DNA from: Costus lasius
Lineage: Eukaryota; Streptophyta; Magnoliopsida; Zingiberales; Costaceae
NCBI GenBank assembly: GCA_027563935.2
Contig: CM050449.1
Coordinates: 82,677,178-82,741,177 of the forward strand
DNA: 64,000 nucleotides
Reading direction: 5' to 3'
Shown here: positions 1 through 10,308 of the stretch, piece after piece
Numbering within the stretch: the stretch's first letter is position 1
How the letters are laid out: each line of letters starts with the position of its first letter
The notes under the pieces: generated by a model
The model's input: the letters and a program-made list of their open reading frames with translations, nothing else
Database searches by the model: none
Told to the model about the DNA's origin: nothing
Program-made: the position numbers and the translations under genes

Positions 1-421
1 TAGGTTGTATCAAAGCAAGTCCCTAACCATATAGAATGATCAATGACCTCAAGTCAAGGGATCAATGCATCTCCTGTCACTTATGAGGATAACTCATGAC
101 ACCAAGTCATAGCCTCATAGCGGGTCTATCCAGTATATCCCCAATGATATACCCATGTGTCTGCGTTAGCACCACGTGCCTAACCAGCCCACATACCAGT
201 CTCACAAGTATCATAGCTGTCCCATATCCACTAAGGTACATCGACTGGGGATTATAATTCGAGCACAGATCCAATCTGTCTCCAGGGACATTATCATGTA
301 AGTACACAATCGCAGGTGTAGTCAAACAATGATAACGACAATGCCAGAATGATATATAAATATCAGTGTCAAGTAGTACATAAGTTGACCAAAACTAGGT
401 CCTAGGGCATATACACCAACA
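1..421 (-). mobile_element. Copia LTR fragment, F type, running off the left edge
   Basis: Read on the minus strand this begins TGTTGGTGTATATGCC at 421 and matches the 5' LTR of element F (17003-17212, then 55262 onward) almost base for base, including across the point where F is split. It is therefore an independent, uninterrupted copy of the first quarter of that LTR. The sequence to its right does not contain the purine tract (AAGTGGGAGAT type) that precedes 3' LTRs here. So this is either a 5' LTR of an element reading leftward out of the window or a solo LTR. Confidence 0.85.
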
Positions 422-953
422 GTCCTAACCCCCATAACATGCAATAAAATAAGAACTATGAATTAAAAGCAACATGAATCTTCAACAATCTACTTTAACA
501 CAACTAAATAAAATCAACATGCATGAAAATTATTACGGAGATAAAATTACGGGGTTACTCCACATAGCCTAAAAACAATTTTAAGCTACAATGTTTCTCC
601 TTAAATCCATCTTAAACTCAAGTAAATAATTGCAATTAATTAGAAAAAGTGAAATAACAAATTTGAGAACTTCCTATAAAAAATTACTAAAATCTGAATT
701 TTCTCTCTCCTAGTCGTGATTGTGTTATTGGATAGTGCCTCTTCCCTACACCTAGTTGCTTCTAGTTTTGCTCTGATCTCCTTTGATTCTCCACAGAATT
801 TGATGAGATTTGAGATGAAAGCTCTTCCTAACTCTCATCTCCTCCCTTAGTATGCATTTCAATTTCCAATTTCAATATCCTTTCAGCTAAGCTTGTTGAA
901 AATTGACTTAGGGTTTCTTACCGTCGCTGACTTCTCAGCTTTGAGAAGAGGAG
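422..953. other. Unassigned AT-rich sequence, left flank of solo LTR I
   Basis: No coding potential or recognisable family was found. The last five bases (949-953, AGGAG) are one copy of the target duplication of solo LTR I, so this stretch was originally continuous with 5203-5520. It may be the remnant of an older LTR, but nothing decides this. Confidence 0.5.
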
Positions 954-2263
954 TGTTGTGTCCGCAAGTGCACGGATACTTCGAAGTAATAAAAAGATAT
1001 CGAATCATAAAGACCTACGTGTTAAGTACCAAATAGTTATTTTCTCACTAGCTAAGCAATCGAATACGATGTAAGCGAATGATCGGAAAGCGTACAGATA
1101 ATCAGAGATGAAAACTGGGACTATGGTTTCATCCACCTTAATTTCAATGACTAGATATAATTAAATGATCGTCAGTTTATTCTTATTATGATAAAGATAT
1201 AATTTACTTTATAAAGAAATCATCTCGCTTTTGCGTAGACAATTTACAAAGAACCAATCCTCACTTTCGCACAAGATTTATTCAATGCTAAAGATAAGTA
1301 AATCATTGACAAGAAGATTTAAGATCACTTTCATGCATCTAATCTTTATGTCAATCATCTCAAGTGAAAACTAAATACTTTCATACTTTAGATTTACATG
1401 TTCTACTTAAGGGTTTCCAACGATCCGATACCTAATTTCTTATGATATCTTCATGTTTAACTCATTAATTCTCCCTAGATTAGAATTATCAACAAGTCAA
1501 TAAACTTCTAAAATCTAGAAATAAGAACAAACCTAATTTCTTACGATGAGTTCCTAAATCTCAATTTTAGGGTTCCAAGTTTTGCAAGTCACTTTTCAGT
1601 CCATATCACAAAAACTCCAATACAAGTTGATAATTTGAAAATAGAAAAGATTAAAGACAATTTGTCACTTAAGAAGAATTATCATAACAAAAATATCATG
1701 ACAAAATAAGGATCATCTAGTCATTATGAAATTAAGGAGATTACACCTACATGTCCCAAGAAAAGTTACACTACCATGGAGTTAAAAATGTTAGGGAATG
1801 CCGGGTGTAATTTAAAATTTTTGCAGTCCCAGGACACAGCGGAAGAAGCATTACACCCGAAACACATTCCTTTCCCAAGGATCCATGTGAGAGAGAGAAC
1901 ACAAGGATGTGTTAGGGTTAGTACCTCTATTGCTTGTTAGGATGAAGGTGCCAAGTTGAAGACGCTCAAGTGTTCATCCTCTACAAGTATCCACGCGTCG
2001 ACCTTCTCAACGTTGCTCCCTTCTACGATTGGTGCTAGCCTCGGGAAGAGAAGATCACCTCTTGGATTCTCCTTCTCCTTCTCCCTTTGTTCTTCACGCC
2101 AACAAGACTCCTCCAAGGAGACTCTCGGCCAACAAAGAAGAGGATGAAGGAAGGTGGCGCAACTAGAAAGGAAGAGGGAGGCTTGGACATCCAAAGCTTG
2201 CGCAACTCCAAGTTGCCTTGCTTTGGCAAATTGAGCATCTTTAGAGAGGGGCGCATACCCCTT

Positions 2264-2272
2264 CTTTTATAG
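2264..2272 (-). promoter_or_regulatory. Putative TATA box of LTR H
   Basis: The minus strand reads CTATAAAAG here, in the same relative place as the TATAAATA of the F LTR at 56623-56630: both lie just after the AT-rich repeat part and before a C/T-rich transcribed part. Assignment is by motif and position only. Confidence 0.5.
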
Positions 2273-2814
2273 GCTTTCAAGCCTCCACCGTCCATCCCCT
2301 TTCCATCTATAGATTGGCGTAATTCCTCCAAGGAATTTTCCCTAATTGATCAGCCGCCACTAGCCTTGAATATGCGCAAGAATAAGACTTGGAAAGTACC
2401 AACCTTCTTGCCAATTTAAGAGCTAGACTTTGAGATCAATTAATTGGGACTTGCCATATATGCTCTTGGTGCAATTCCTCCAAGGAATTGCCGCAAGACA
2501 TGAGCCACATACCTTCTTGAATTGGCGCTAATTGAAGCATAGAAATAATCTAGCTTCTTGCCATATCAAGAGAGAATATTTGAGTTCCATTCTAATTAGG
2601 ACTTTCCATATGAGATTGGTTGATTTCTTGCTTGATTTAACCAAGCAATACACGCCTTCATATCAGCCCACACATCCAAGCATGTTTCCAATTGAGGAAA
2701 CCAATTTCCAAAAGGATTCATACACCTTATTAGCGCATATTCCATATATGGAATTATCCCATGCGCCAAGTGTATTTCCAACTCCAATTAGGATTCAAAC
2801 TTGCCTCAATTAGA

Positions 2815-3250
2815 TTTAATCCATAATCCCTAATTGGATTTGGATCTCAATACTAATTAGGCCCATGAATTAAATCCCTAATTGGATTAGGATTTGCGCC
2901 CAACACAATGGTCCTCATCCAAATCCAATTTCCATTAGGATTTGAATCCACGTTGGATTAGGATTTGTGCCCAACCACTATGGGCCTTATCCAAATCCAA
3001 TTCTTATTAGGATTTGAATCCAACTTCTAATTAAATTAGGATTCCAACTCCAAGTTGGATTAGGATTCAAACTCCTAGTAGAATTAGGATTCCAACTCCT
3101 AATTAAATTAGGATTCCAACTCCAAGTTGGATTAAGATTCCAATTCCTAATAGGATTAGGATTCCAACTCCTAATTAAATTAGGATTCCAACTCCAAGTT
3201 GGATTAGGATTCTAATTCCTGATCGAATTAGGATTCGAATCCAACATGGT
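2815..3250. repeat. Minisatellite inside LTR H
   Basis: This is an imperfect tandem array of about 23-24 bp units built from ATTAGGATTCCAACTCC and AAGTTGG/CTAATTAAA modules. Units are best conserved between 3000 and 3230. The F LTR has only dispersed relatives of this unit (around 56230 and 56360), so the array expanded in the H lineage. Confidence 0.8.
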
Positions 3251-4841
3251 TTATAGTCCCAAGTCCAAGTTCAACTCCCAGACGGAGTACATACTTGGCC
3301 AGGATATAGATAAACCCATGAATCCCAATTGGACTCAAATTCAACCATGAATCTGTCTTGGACTTAGAATCAGAATGAACTCAAATATACATTCCAAGAT
3401 ATCCAAATCATAAAACAACGCCAAGAGTCTATTGTGTGTGACCCCGTAGGATCTACATGAAGATGGCAATGATGATGAAACATCATAAATAGTGAGGGGT
3501 ATCTAGCAACACATCACTACTACCCATGTCACAGGACTTAAGTCATTTGGCAACAACTCTCTAACCAGCAACGAGGATTCTCATGCATTCTAGATCCCTT
3601 TGCCTGAACTGATATCCCGCAATTAGATTAGTCTCAAGTTTATTAATCCAATCTATGGGTCATGACTCAATTAGTGTGGCCACACATTCCTGTCATGCAC
3701 CAATGAGGTGGGGTGCCCCAAAGTGGATATCATGCTTCTTCTGAAGGAAGGGGCAAATCCTACAATTGGTCATCCATGTCTCTACATGACTTATGACATG
3801 CCCAATGACAATCGTTTTGGTCTCCCAATTACGGAGAGACGTAAGACTGCATCAAAGCATATCCATCATCAAATCTAAACATGAATACCTCAAGTCTAAG
3901 GATCAATGCAAACCTCTTGCATGTGAGATTGACTTGTTGACTAGACAAGTCAATCCTCACGGTGGATCACTCCAGTGCATCCAATGCACCTGTATGTCCG
4001 TGTTATTGTGCCCCGCACCCAACCAGCCCATACACCAGTCTCACATGTACCAAAGCTGTCCCATATCTGCTAAGGTACCTTGACTGGGGATAGCTTATGA
4101 GAATGGATCCAATCCAAACTCCTGGGACATTATTTATGCAACTCAATACATCAACGCAGGTAGAGAAGTCTACATAATAACGACCATGCCTCTATTAATA
4201 ATATTATTTATATCAAAGTACATTCAAACAATGCCTGACCATGTCCATATATTGGTCTTCAAGGCATATACACCAACAAAAAATATAATAAATTTCATAA
4301 AAAATTAGAATTCAGATAAAAAGAGAGAACAAGGGTTTACTGTAATCACAGGGGTGTGAAAAATTTCATAGCCCGTGATTTTCTCTCAGATGAACAGTAA
4401 CTGCTACAGTGCCGTGAACAGTGTTTTACGATTTTTCCCTCTCGGCTAAATCTTCTTCCTCTGATTTCTCCCTCATTTGAATTTCTTTCAATCTGAAATT
4501 TTCGGTGTATCCTCTCCTCCCTTGGGCGAAGCTTTCCTGAAAATTTCGCCGACTAAGGTGGCCTCTATGCCTCTCGGTGAGAGGCCGAGCCCTAGGGACG
4601 CCCTTGTTGATTTCTCCCTCGATTGGTGTTGAAATTGGATGATTCTTGTCCTCAAATCTTCTCCTCCTCTTATAGAACGATCCCTTTTTACGGATTTTGA
4701 AATCATGCCCTAGATCTTTCTAATTTGGCTTCTAAAAAATCATATTTTAGAGGAGGTGGAAGACTCGCTCAAGAATATAATTACAGTAGTGTAATTTTTA
4801 TTACGGTAGTGCCATAATTCTTTCTGTGTATTTCTGGGCAG

Positions 4842-4884
4842 AAATTACGGTAGTGTAATTTTTATTACAGCACTACCGTAATTT
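4842..4884. repeat. 14-bp inverted repeat in U3 of LTR I
   Basis: AAATTACGGTAGTG (4842-4855) and its exact reverse complement CACTACCGTAATTT (4871-4884) flank a 15-nt AT-rich spacer. A third, unpaired copy of ACGGTAGTG lies at about 4803. It lies in the U3 half of the minus-strand LTR. Confidence 0.75.
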
Positions 4885-5202
4885 TTTTCTATGCATTTTG
4901 GAGCAGAAATTATGGGTCATAATAAAAATTACACCCGGGGTGTATTTCAAACTTGCTCCGATTTGCATGAAAATTGATAGGTAACTTTGTCTCGACTTCT
5001 GGAATCCATTGGTGTGCTTAGATCTTTAAAATCCATCAAAATATGGCACTTTTACCTAAAAATGATGAAAAATAAGAAATGGTGTAGATTTCGCAATATT
5101 TGACAAATAAGGCTTAAAAACAAGCAAAAAAGCATAAATATGACTCAAAAATACTATACAATTGATATAAAATTTACTATGAATTTTTGTGTCATCAAGG
5201 AG

Positions 5203-5520
5203 CTAGAAATTATCATTTTGTTACCTCGTGAGTGCTTCCCTGAAGCCCTAAGCTTGGAGGATTTTTTTATAGAGTCTAGAAGGAGAAACTAGACGAGGAA
5301 TCAGCATTGGTTATCCACCAGAATCAGCCTGTTCTTAAATGGAATCATGGTCATGATTGTAATCACAGGCTATCATTATAAGTCTAAGTCAAAATATATT
5401 GAAACTTCTAGAATAGCTTCTTCTCTCTTTCGGAAATATTATTTTGGCTTTATTTTTTGTAAAATTTATCATTTGGCTCTATAATCACGGGCAGTGATTA
5501 TATTTCATTTGGCTCTATAA
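5203..5520. other. Unassigned sequence between LTR I and LTR J
   Basis: There is no coding potential. A 15-bp direct repeat (ATTTGGCTCTATAAT type) occurs at about 5472 and again at about 5507, with the second copy running into the first base of LTR J. It is the right-hand continuation of 422-948 across LTR I. Confidence 0.45.
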
Positions 5521-6970
5521 TGCGACAGCAAGTGCACAGCTTTATCGAAGTAATAAAATAAGACATCGTTCACTACAAGGATCTAATGGTCAAGTATCGA
5601 TTACACGATTTATTTATATCTAGACGATTCAAAGTGTGATTTTGTTTTGAAGCTTCTAGTACGATAAAATAAAAGCAAACATTTTGGGTAAAAATCAATA
5701 TGAAGAAAGTCAGGACTGGGGGTTTCACCATGCTTACAAATATGAATTTAGTAAAAATAAATCTTTGAACAAAAAATTAAAGTGTTGAAAGGGATTTATC
5801 TTAATGCACAGATTACCTTCTCCCGAAGCGTAATCCGGTACCTAATCACAACAACCCCTACTCTCATGATAGTTACTGTAATTAGGCCCTTTAAGTTCTT
5901 TGACAAATCATAAAAATCCTCCAAGCGAATCCAAACTAGTCTCATGGTCAGATTCACAAGTTTGAAAAGAATAGATCTGACGTCGCGATTCACCTCTCGG
6001 TCCTTCTCACGACGTCTAAAACGTACAATTACTTGGCTAGAGTAAAATATGAAATAAACACAATTCTAATGAAATCAACTCTATAAAATTCATGGCAAAG
6101 ATTTAAAACAAGATAATTAATCCATAAATCGTCAGTGGGCTATACCCCTAATCCCGAGAAGTATTTTAAGCAAACTTGTTTATTGAATACATCATGTAGA
6201 GTAATGAATTTGACATGAAAACCTAAACAAACCACAAAGAGACACTAGGAAAGTAGTAAAAACCCTTCTTCTTGATCTGGACACGAAGATGAAATGTAAT
6301 AATCCTTCCTTTGCGTGACCTCTCGCTAGAAAATCGCTCAGCTGCCTCAATCTCTCCCTAGCGCCGCCTCTATCCGAGTTCATCCGAAAAGGCTTCCTTA
6401 ACCCTCTAAAAATCTTTTCTTTTATACTTTAATTTGTTTAGAACCTATCTAGGAAGATTTCTACAGTGTTTAGTTAAGTTTTGACTTGATTCGAAGCCAA
6501 ATCGAGCGAAAAACTGAGTTGCAGAAGTACTCACGGCCCGTGAGTCATTCATGGTTGTGGTCGTGAAAGTTTCTGTGAAGAAAATGACTTAGCGCTGAGG
6601 TCTTCATGGCTAGTGAATGATTCACAGTTGTGACTATGAAAGTTTCTGTAAAGAAAATGACTTAGTTGCAGAAACGCTCCCTGAAGCATGCGACATTCAC
6701 GGCTGTGACCGTGAATGTTGCGTTTGACCTTTGTTTTGCTCCAAATTTGATGTACGGTCTAGTCCTTTCCTCGGGAATCATGCCATTGCCTTAAAACTCA
6801 TGAAATTTATCATTTTTGTATGATTTTATTTGCATTTTTACAAAAACCAAAAAAAGTGAAGATTTTATACCAAAGTTGATGAAAACACTAAAAATTGATA
6901 TTAAATCATACAATTAAGCCTAAAACATAATAAAATACAGGAAAAAATATAATGTAAATACAACTCATCA
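5521..6970 (-). mobile_element. Gypsy 3' LTR (J)
   Basis: The plus strand starts TGCGACAGCAAGTGCACAGC and ends CAACTCATCA, giving an LTR of 1,450 bp. The next bases (6971-7006) resemble the sequence just inside the 3' LTR of K, a GAGGACA...-type motif on the minus strand. This identifies it as the 3' LTR of an element whose internal region continued rightward. K interrupts that internal region at 7007, and the rest of J is not in the window. Two copies of a block of about 29 bp (6563-6592 and 6636-6665) and an 8-bp-stem palindrome (6695-6716) lie in its U3. Confidence 0.75.
6695..6716. repeat. Palindrome in U3 of LTR J
   Basis: ATTCACGG and CCGTGAAT pair perfectly around a 6-nt centre. Related CACGGCCCGTGA and GGTCGTGAA modules occur upstream (6530-6570). 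It resembles the ACGG...CCGT palindromes in LTRs K and I in type but not in exact sequence. Confidence 0.6.
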
Positions 6971-7006
6971 AAATACCCTAGACTTAGAATTTTGTATGTC
7001 CTCAAG
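6971..7006 (-). mobile_element. Stub of the J internal region (3' end)
   Basis: This is the 36 bp between LTR J and the start of K. On the minus strand it contains CTTGAGGACA, which K also has next to its own 3' LTR (around 8935-8945). The last five bases, TCAAG, are the presumed left target duplication of K; the right copy is lost. Confidence 0.55.
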
Positions 7007-8908
7007 TGTTGTAGTCCGCAAGTGCACGGATACTCAAAGTAATAAAATAGATATCGAACCACAGAGACCTTGTTGTTAAGTACCGACGAATTGAGTTTTC
7101 ACTAGCTAAACAAATCGAATAATTATGCAAACGATCGGAAAATGCACGGAAAAATATCAGAGAAGGAAACTGGGACTAGGGGTTCATCCACCTTAATTCT
7201 AATGACTAGAAGGAAATAAAGATTATCAGTCAAATTTTATCATGATAAAGATTTAGTTTACTTCATAAAAGGATCATCTCGCTCTCGCACAGATAATCAT
7301 ACAAAGGATCAATCCTCACTCTCGTGCAAGATCTATCCAATGCTGAAAATAAGTAAACTATCAACAAAGAACTCAAGAATCACTCTCGTGCATCCGAATT
7401 CTAAGTTAATCATCTTATGTGAAAACTCAAGGATCACTCTCGTGCATCCTAAAACTCATCACAAGTTCTACTTAAGGTTCTCCGGTGATCAGAAATTTAA
7501 TCTCTTACAATTTCGAATCAAACCTAACACATTAACTCAATCCAAAGAATCAGAAAATTAACATGGCAAAAAATCACTAAAAATTAGAATTCAAAGAACA
7601 AACTAATCTCTTATGATAAGTTCCAAACTCAATGATTTTTAGGGTTCCAAATTTTACAATCAACCTCTTAATCTATTTTGCAAAATTCTAAAACATGCTA
7701 ATATTTATAAAACTAAGGAGAATTAAAGGAAAGTCATTACACAAGCAGAATCATCATAACAAAATTATCATGACAAAAATAATCAATGTCTAGTCATTAA
7801 GAAATTAAGGGAATTACACCCCCCATGTCCCATACGAAGGTTTAAGCTAGCATGATGGAAGAATCACAACAAAACATAGTTTTAGAATGATTAGAAATCG
7901 AAAGGAGGAGTAAAAGCTACAAAATAGGGTTGTAATCCAAATTACAACCCATAATTGACTCGAACTCGCGATGAACAATGTCGCGATCACGTTTTTGATG
8001 ATATCTCCCTCGATCGGCTTCTTTTCACTCTGAAACTTCTATGGCGTGTTCTTCTTCCTCAGGTGAAGCTTCCTTTCAAAAATCATGGCCAGAGATAGTC
8101 GGAGCAGCGAACGGCGACGAACCCTAATGTGGCGGTGATTCTCTCAAATTCTCCGTGAATCGTGAATGAAAATTATTCCTTTTGCTTCGCAAATCTTTGC
8201 CTAATTATCCTGAGTCTTCCCCTTTTTTCGGATCTTCAATTGGTGCCCTAAATCTCGAGAAATCGTATTTTTAAGGTTTTGGCAGAAAACTCAAAAATCT
8301 GGGTGCAAAATTACGATATCGTGAAATAATTATAGCAGTGCCGTAATTTCTTCTGTTAATTCTGGGCAAAACTTACGGTACCGTGGAAATCTTTACTATA
8401 GTGTCGTATTTTTGCCTAAGTCCTCCGGTCAAAATTGTCTGAAATTACAGTACCGTGATGATTTGGCCCAAAATTACAGTAGTGCCGTATTTCTCTTGGT
8501 TGACTCTGAAAGTTTCTGTGTGAAATCGTCAGAAATTACGGTACCGTAGAAATATTTACTGCAGTGCCGTATTTTTGCTGAAACTTCTCGTTGGGTTTGC
8601 TGAAATTATGGTACCGTGGAAATTTGTCCCAAAATTACGGTAGAGCCGTATTTTTGCTAGAAGGCTTGTTTTAACTTGAAATTTGATGTGTAAACTCCCC
8701 TTGTTGATTAGAACTTGTTCATGCATTGAAAGTGCTTGAAAACTGGTGACAATGATACCTTTTTGCCTGAAATTGATCAAAAACAAAGAAAGGTGTAGAC
8801 TCCGAAGTATATGGCAAATAAGGTATAAAAATAAAGCAAAATAGCAAGAATATGACTCAAAAGACTAGCGAATAAGTATGAAAAATGCTATGAAATTTAG
8901 AGTCATCA
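7007..8908 (-). mobile_element. 3' LTR of K
   Basis: The plus strand begins TGTTGTAGTCCGCAAGTGCA and ends AGTCATCA, 1,902 bp in all. The first 760 bp align with 13043-13802. The U3 portion (right end on the plus strand) holds five spaced ACGGTACCGT-type palindromes between 8313 and 8617. Confidence 0.88.
8313..8617. repeat. Five spaced 10-bp palindromes in U3 of K
   Basis: The sites are ACGATATCGT (8313-8322), ACGGTACCGT (8375-8384), ACAGTACCGT (8446-8455), ACGGTACCGT (8538-8547) and ATGGTACCGT (8608-8617). Most are preceded by a TT or ATT, and nearly every interval also contains a CAGTGCCGTA- or AGTGTCGTA-like half site. The first site differs at the centre but keeps its symmetry. Confidence 0.75.
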
Positions 8909-10308
8909 AACACATAAGGCTCAAACTTTGCTTGTCCTCAAGCAAAAATAAAGAAATTGATCAAAAGAAAAGACTTTCTTGTGACGAATAAATTTCTAAA
9001 ATAGAATCACCAATGAAAACTTTCACCAATTGCTTCGTAAAATTTCAAATAAACATATCATCCTTTGAATTCAATCCTCAAGATCCACCATTTAGTCAAA
9101 TAAAACTTCGCAACATGTACAATAAGCAGAATATCAATATCAAGACTTCATCTAGTTTCAATTCATAACCATCAACTTTTGTTTACAGGATTAGGGTTTC
9201 CAAGATCTTTTTCCACTCCCTTTTTTTTTATATATATGTGTATCGTCCACATTCTCTAATTCGATTATCACCTTTTTTCTAGTGATGAAGTTATAGTACA
9301 TTGATCACATAATCAATGTAATAGAACTCATATCTTTTTAATAGAAAGAATTGTTCAAAGATAGCGGAGTTTATGTGGATCGATTCCTCTCATGACATGC
9401 ACCCACATAGATACATGCTTTTTCTCTTTATTACTTCAACCCATGTTCTTTGGATCAAGGAACCTTTCTTCCCAACAAATAGCAAATAGCATGAATATCA
9501 ACCAAATTAATCTATCAATATCAATCCAAGGCATTATATTCATATGCTAATTTTATTTAAAGAAATAGCTTCACTTTAAAACCAAATTCATCAAATAACA
9601 TGTTCACCCCAAAATTTTATTTATCAATCAGTGAAAAATCCCAATAAGTAGATATATATTAGAGAAATAAGTTCAACACAATAGGTCTAATCCTAATCAC
9701 AGTTATGAATATATATCATCAAGAAAAATTTTGACATGATAACGACAATATTTTCATAAATAAACAAACCACATAGGCATAATAACAGTAATCATCATCA
9801 ATTCATAACACACAGAATATCAATCCAAAATATCAAAATATCATATACAACCATATCGAATCATCATCAAACAAGTGTCAATATCACCCCAATACAACCA
9901 TATCGAAAGTATATAGCAATAAAAATAACTCGAGGATCAGAAACAGTAGGACACAAGAATTGAAGGATTTATCTTCTATTTGAACACATGGATTATCAGA
10001 AAAATGTAGAAGATGGAATGCAAATGAGTAGGAAAAAGATACTCACATAGTTTTATTAATCTGTGTCAGACCCAATCATCCTCTGTGTCCTCAGGTTCGA
10101 ACCATTAGCGTTCTTTTTTTTATATAGAATTACGGTACCGTAAAAGGAATTATGGTACTACCATAATTTGCGACAAAATTTGTTTTCACCTACACGAAGA
10201 AAAGAAAAATTAGTTCTAAGTAAAAATAAAACAAAAACAAAGTAAAAGAAAATAAGCTAAAGTAAAAGTGCTTGGGTTGCCTCCCAAGAAGCGCTAATTT
10301 AAAGGTCA
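8909..10308 (-). other. Non-coding region of K between protease and 3' LTR
   Basis: No open frame or RT/INT motif was seen in 1.4 kb, although pol would be expected here in an autonomous element. A conserved TTGAGGACAAGCAAAG motif lies next to the LTR (about 8927-8943, minus strand). Two perfect palindromes lie at 10130-10143 and 10148-10168. A T-rich run followed by alternating AT is at about 9222-9238. Confidence 0.7.
10130..10168. repeat. Two adjacent palindromes in the 3' non-coding part of K
   Basis: TTACGGTACCGTAA (10130-10143) is a perfect 14-bp palindrome of the same core as the U3 sites. Four bases later AATTATGGTA and TACCATAATT (10148-10168) form a perfect 10-bp stem around one base. 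Confidence 0.75.

Larger units (their letters stand above)
1789..4278 (-). mobile_element. Copia solo LTR (H), F-related, nested in LTR I
   Basis: The plus strand reads TGTTAGGGAATGCC at 1789 and ends ATATACACCAACA at 4278, which is the reverse complement of a TGTTGG...CA LTR of the F family. It is about 2,490 bp, against about 2,091 bp for F; the difference is largely the AT-rich minisatellite at 2815-3250. It is flanked by AAAAA on both sides (1784-1788 and 4279-4283). That is compatible with a target duplication but weak because it is homopolymeric. No internal region is present, so it is called a solo LTR. Confidence 0.82.
954..5197 (-). mobile_element. Gypsy solo LTR (I), interrupted by solo LTR H
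   Basis: The LTR starts TGTTGTGTCCGCAAGTGCAC at 954 and ends GTGTCATCA at 5197. It is flanked by a perfect 5-bp duplication AGGAG (949-953 and 5198-5202). Without the inserted LTR H (1789-4278 plus one copy of its duplication) it is about 1,749 bp. Its opening resembles the LTRs of K (7007) and J (5521), so it belongs to the same broad gypsy group. No internal region is attached, which is the signature of LTR-LTR recombination. The U3 side (4790-4890 on this strand) contains inverted ACGGTAGTG modules. Confidence 0.88.

Noticed and set aside
2815..3250. CRISPR-like regular repeats
   Set aside because: Units are contiguous and AT-rich without spacers; the surroundings are plant LTR sequence.
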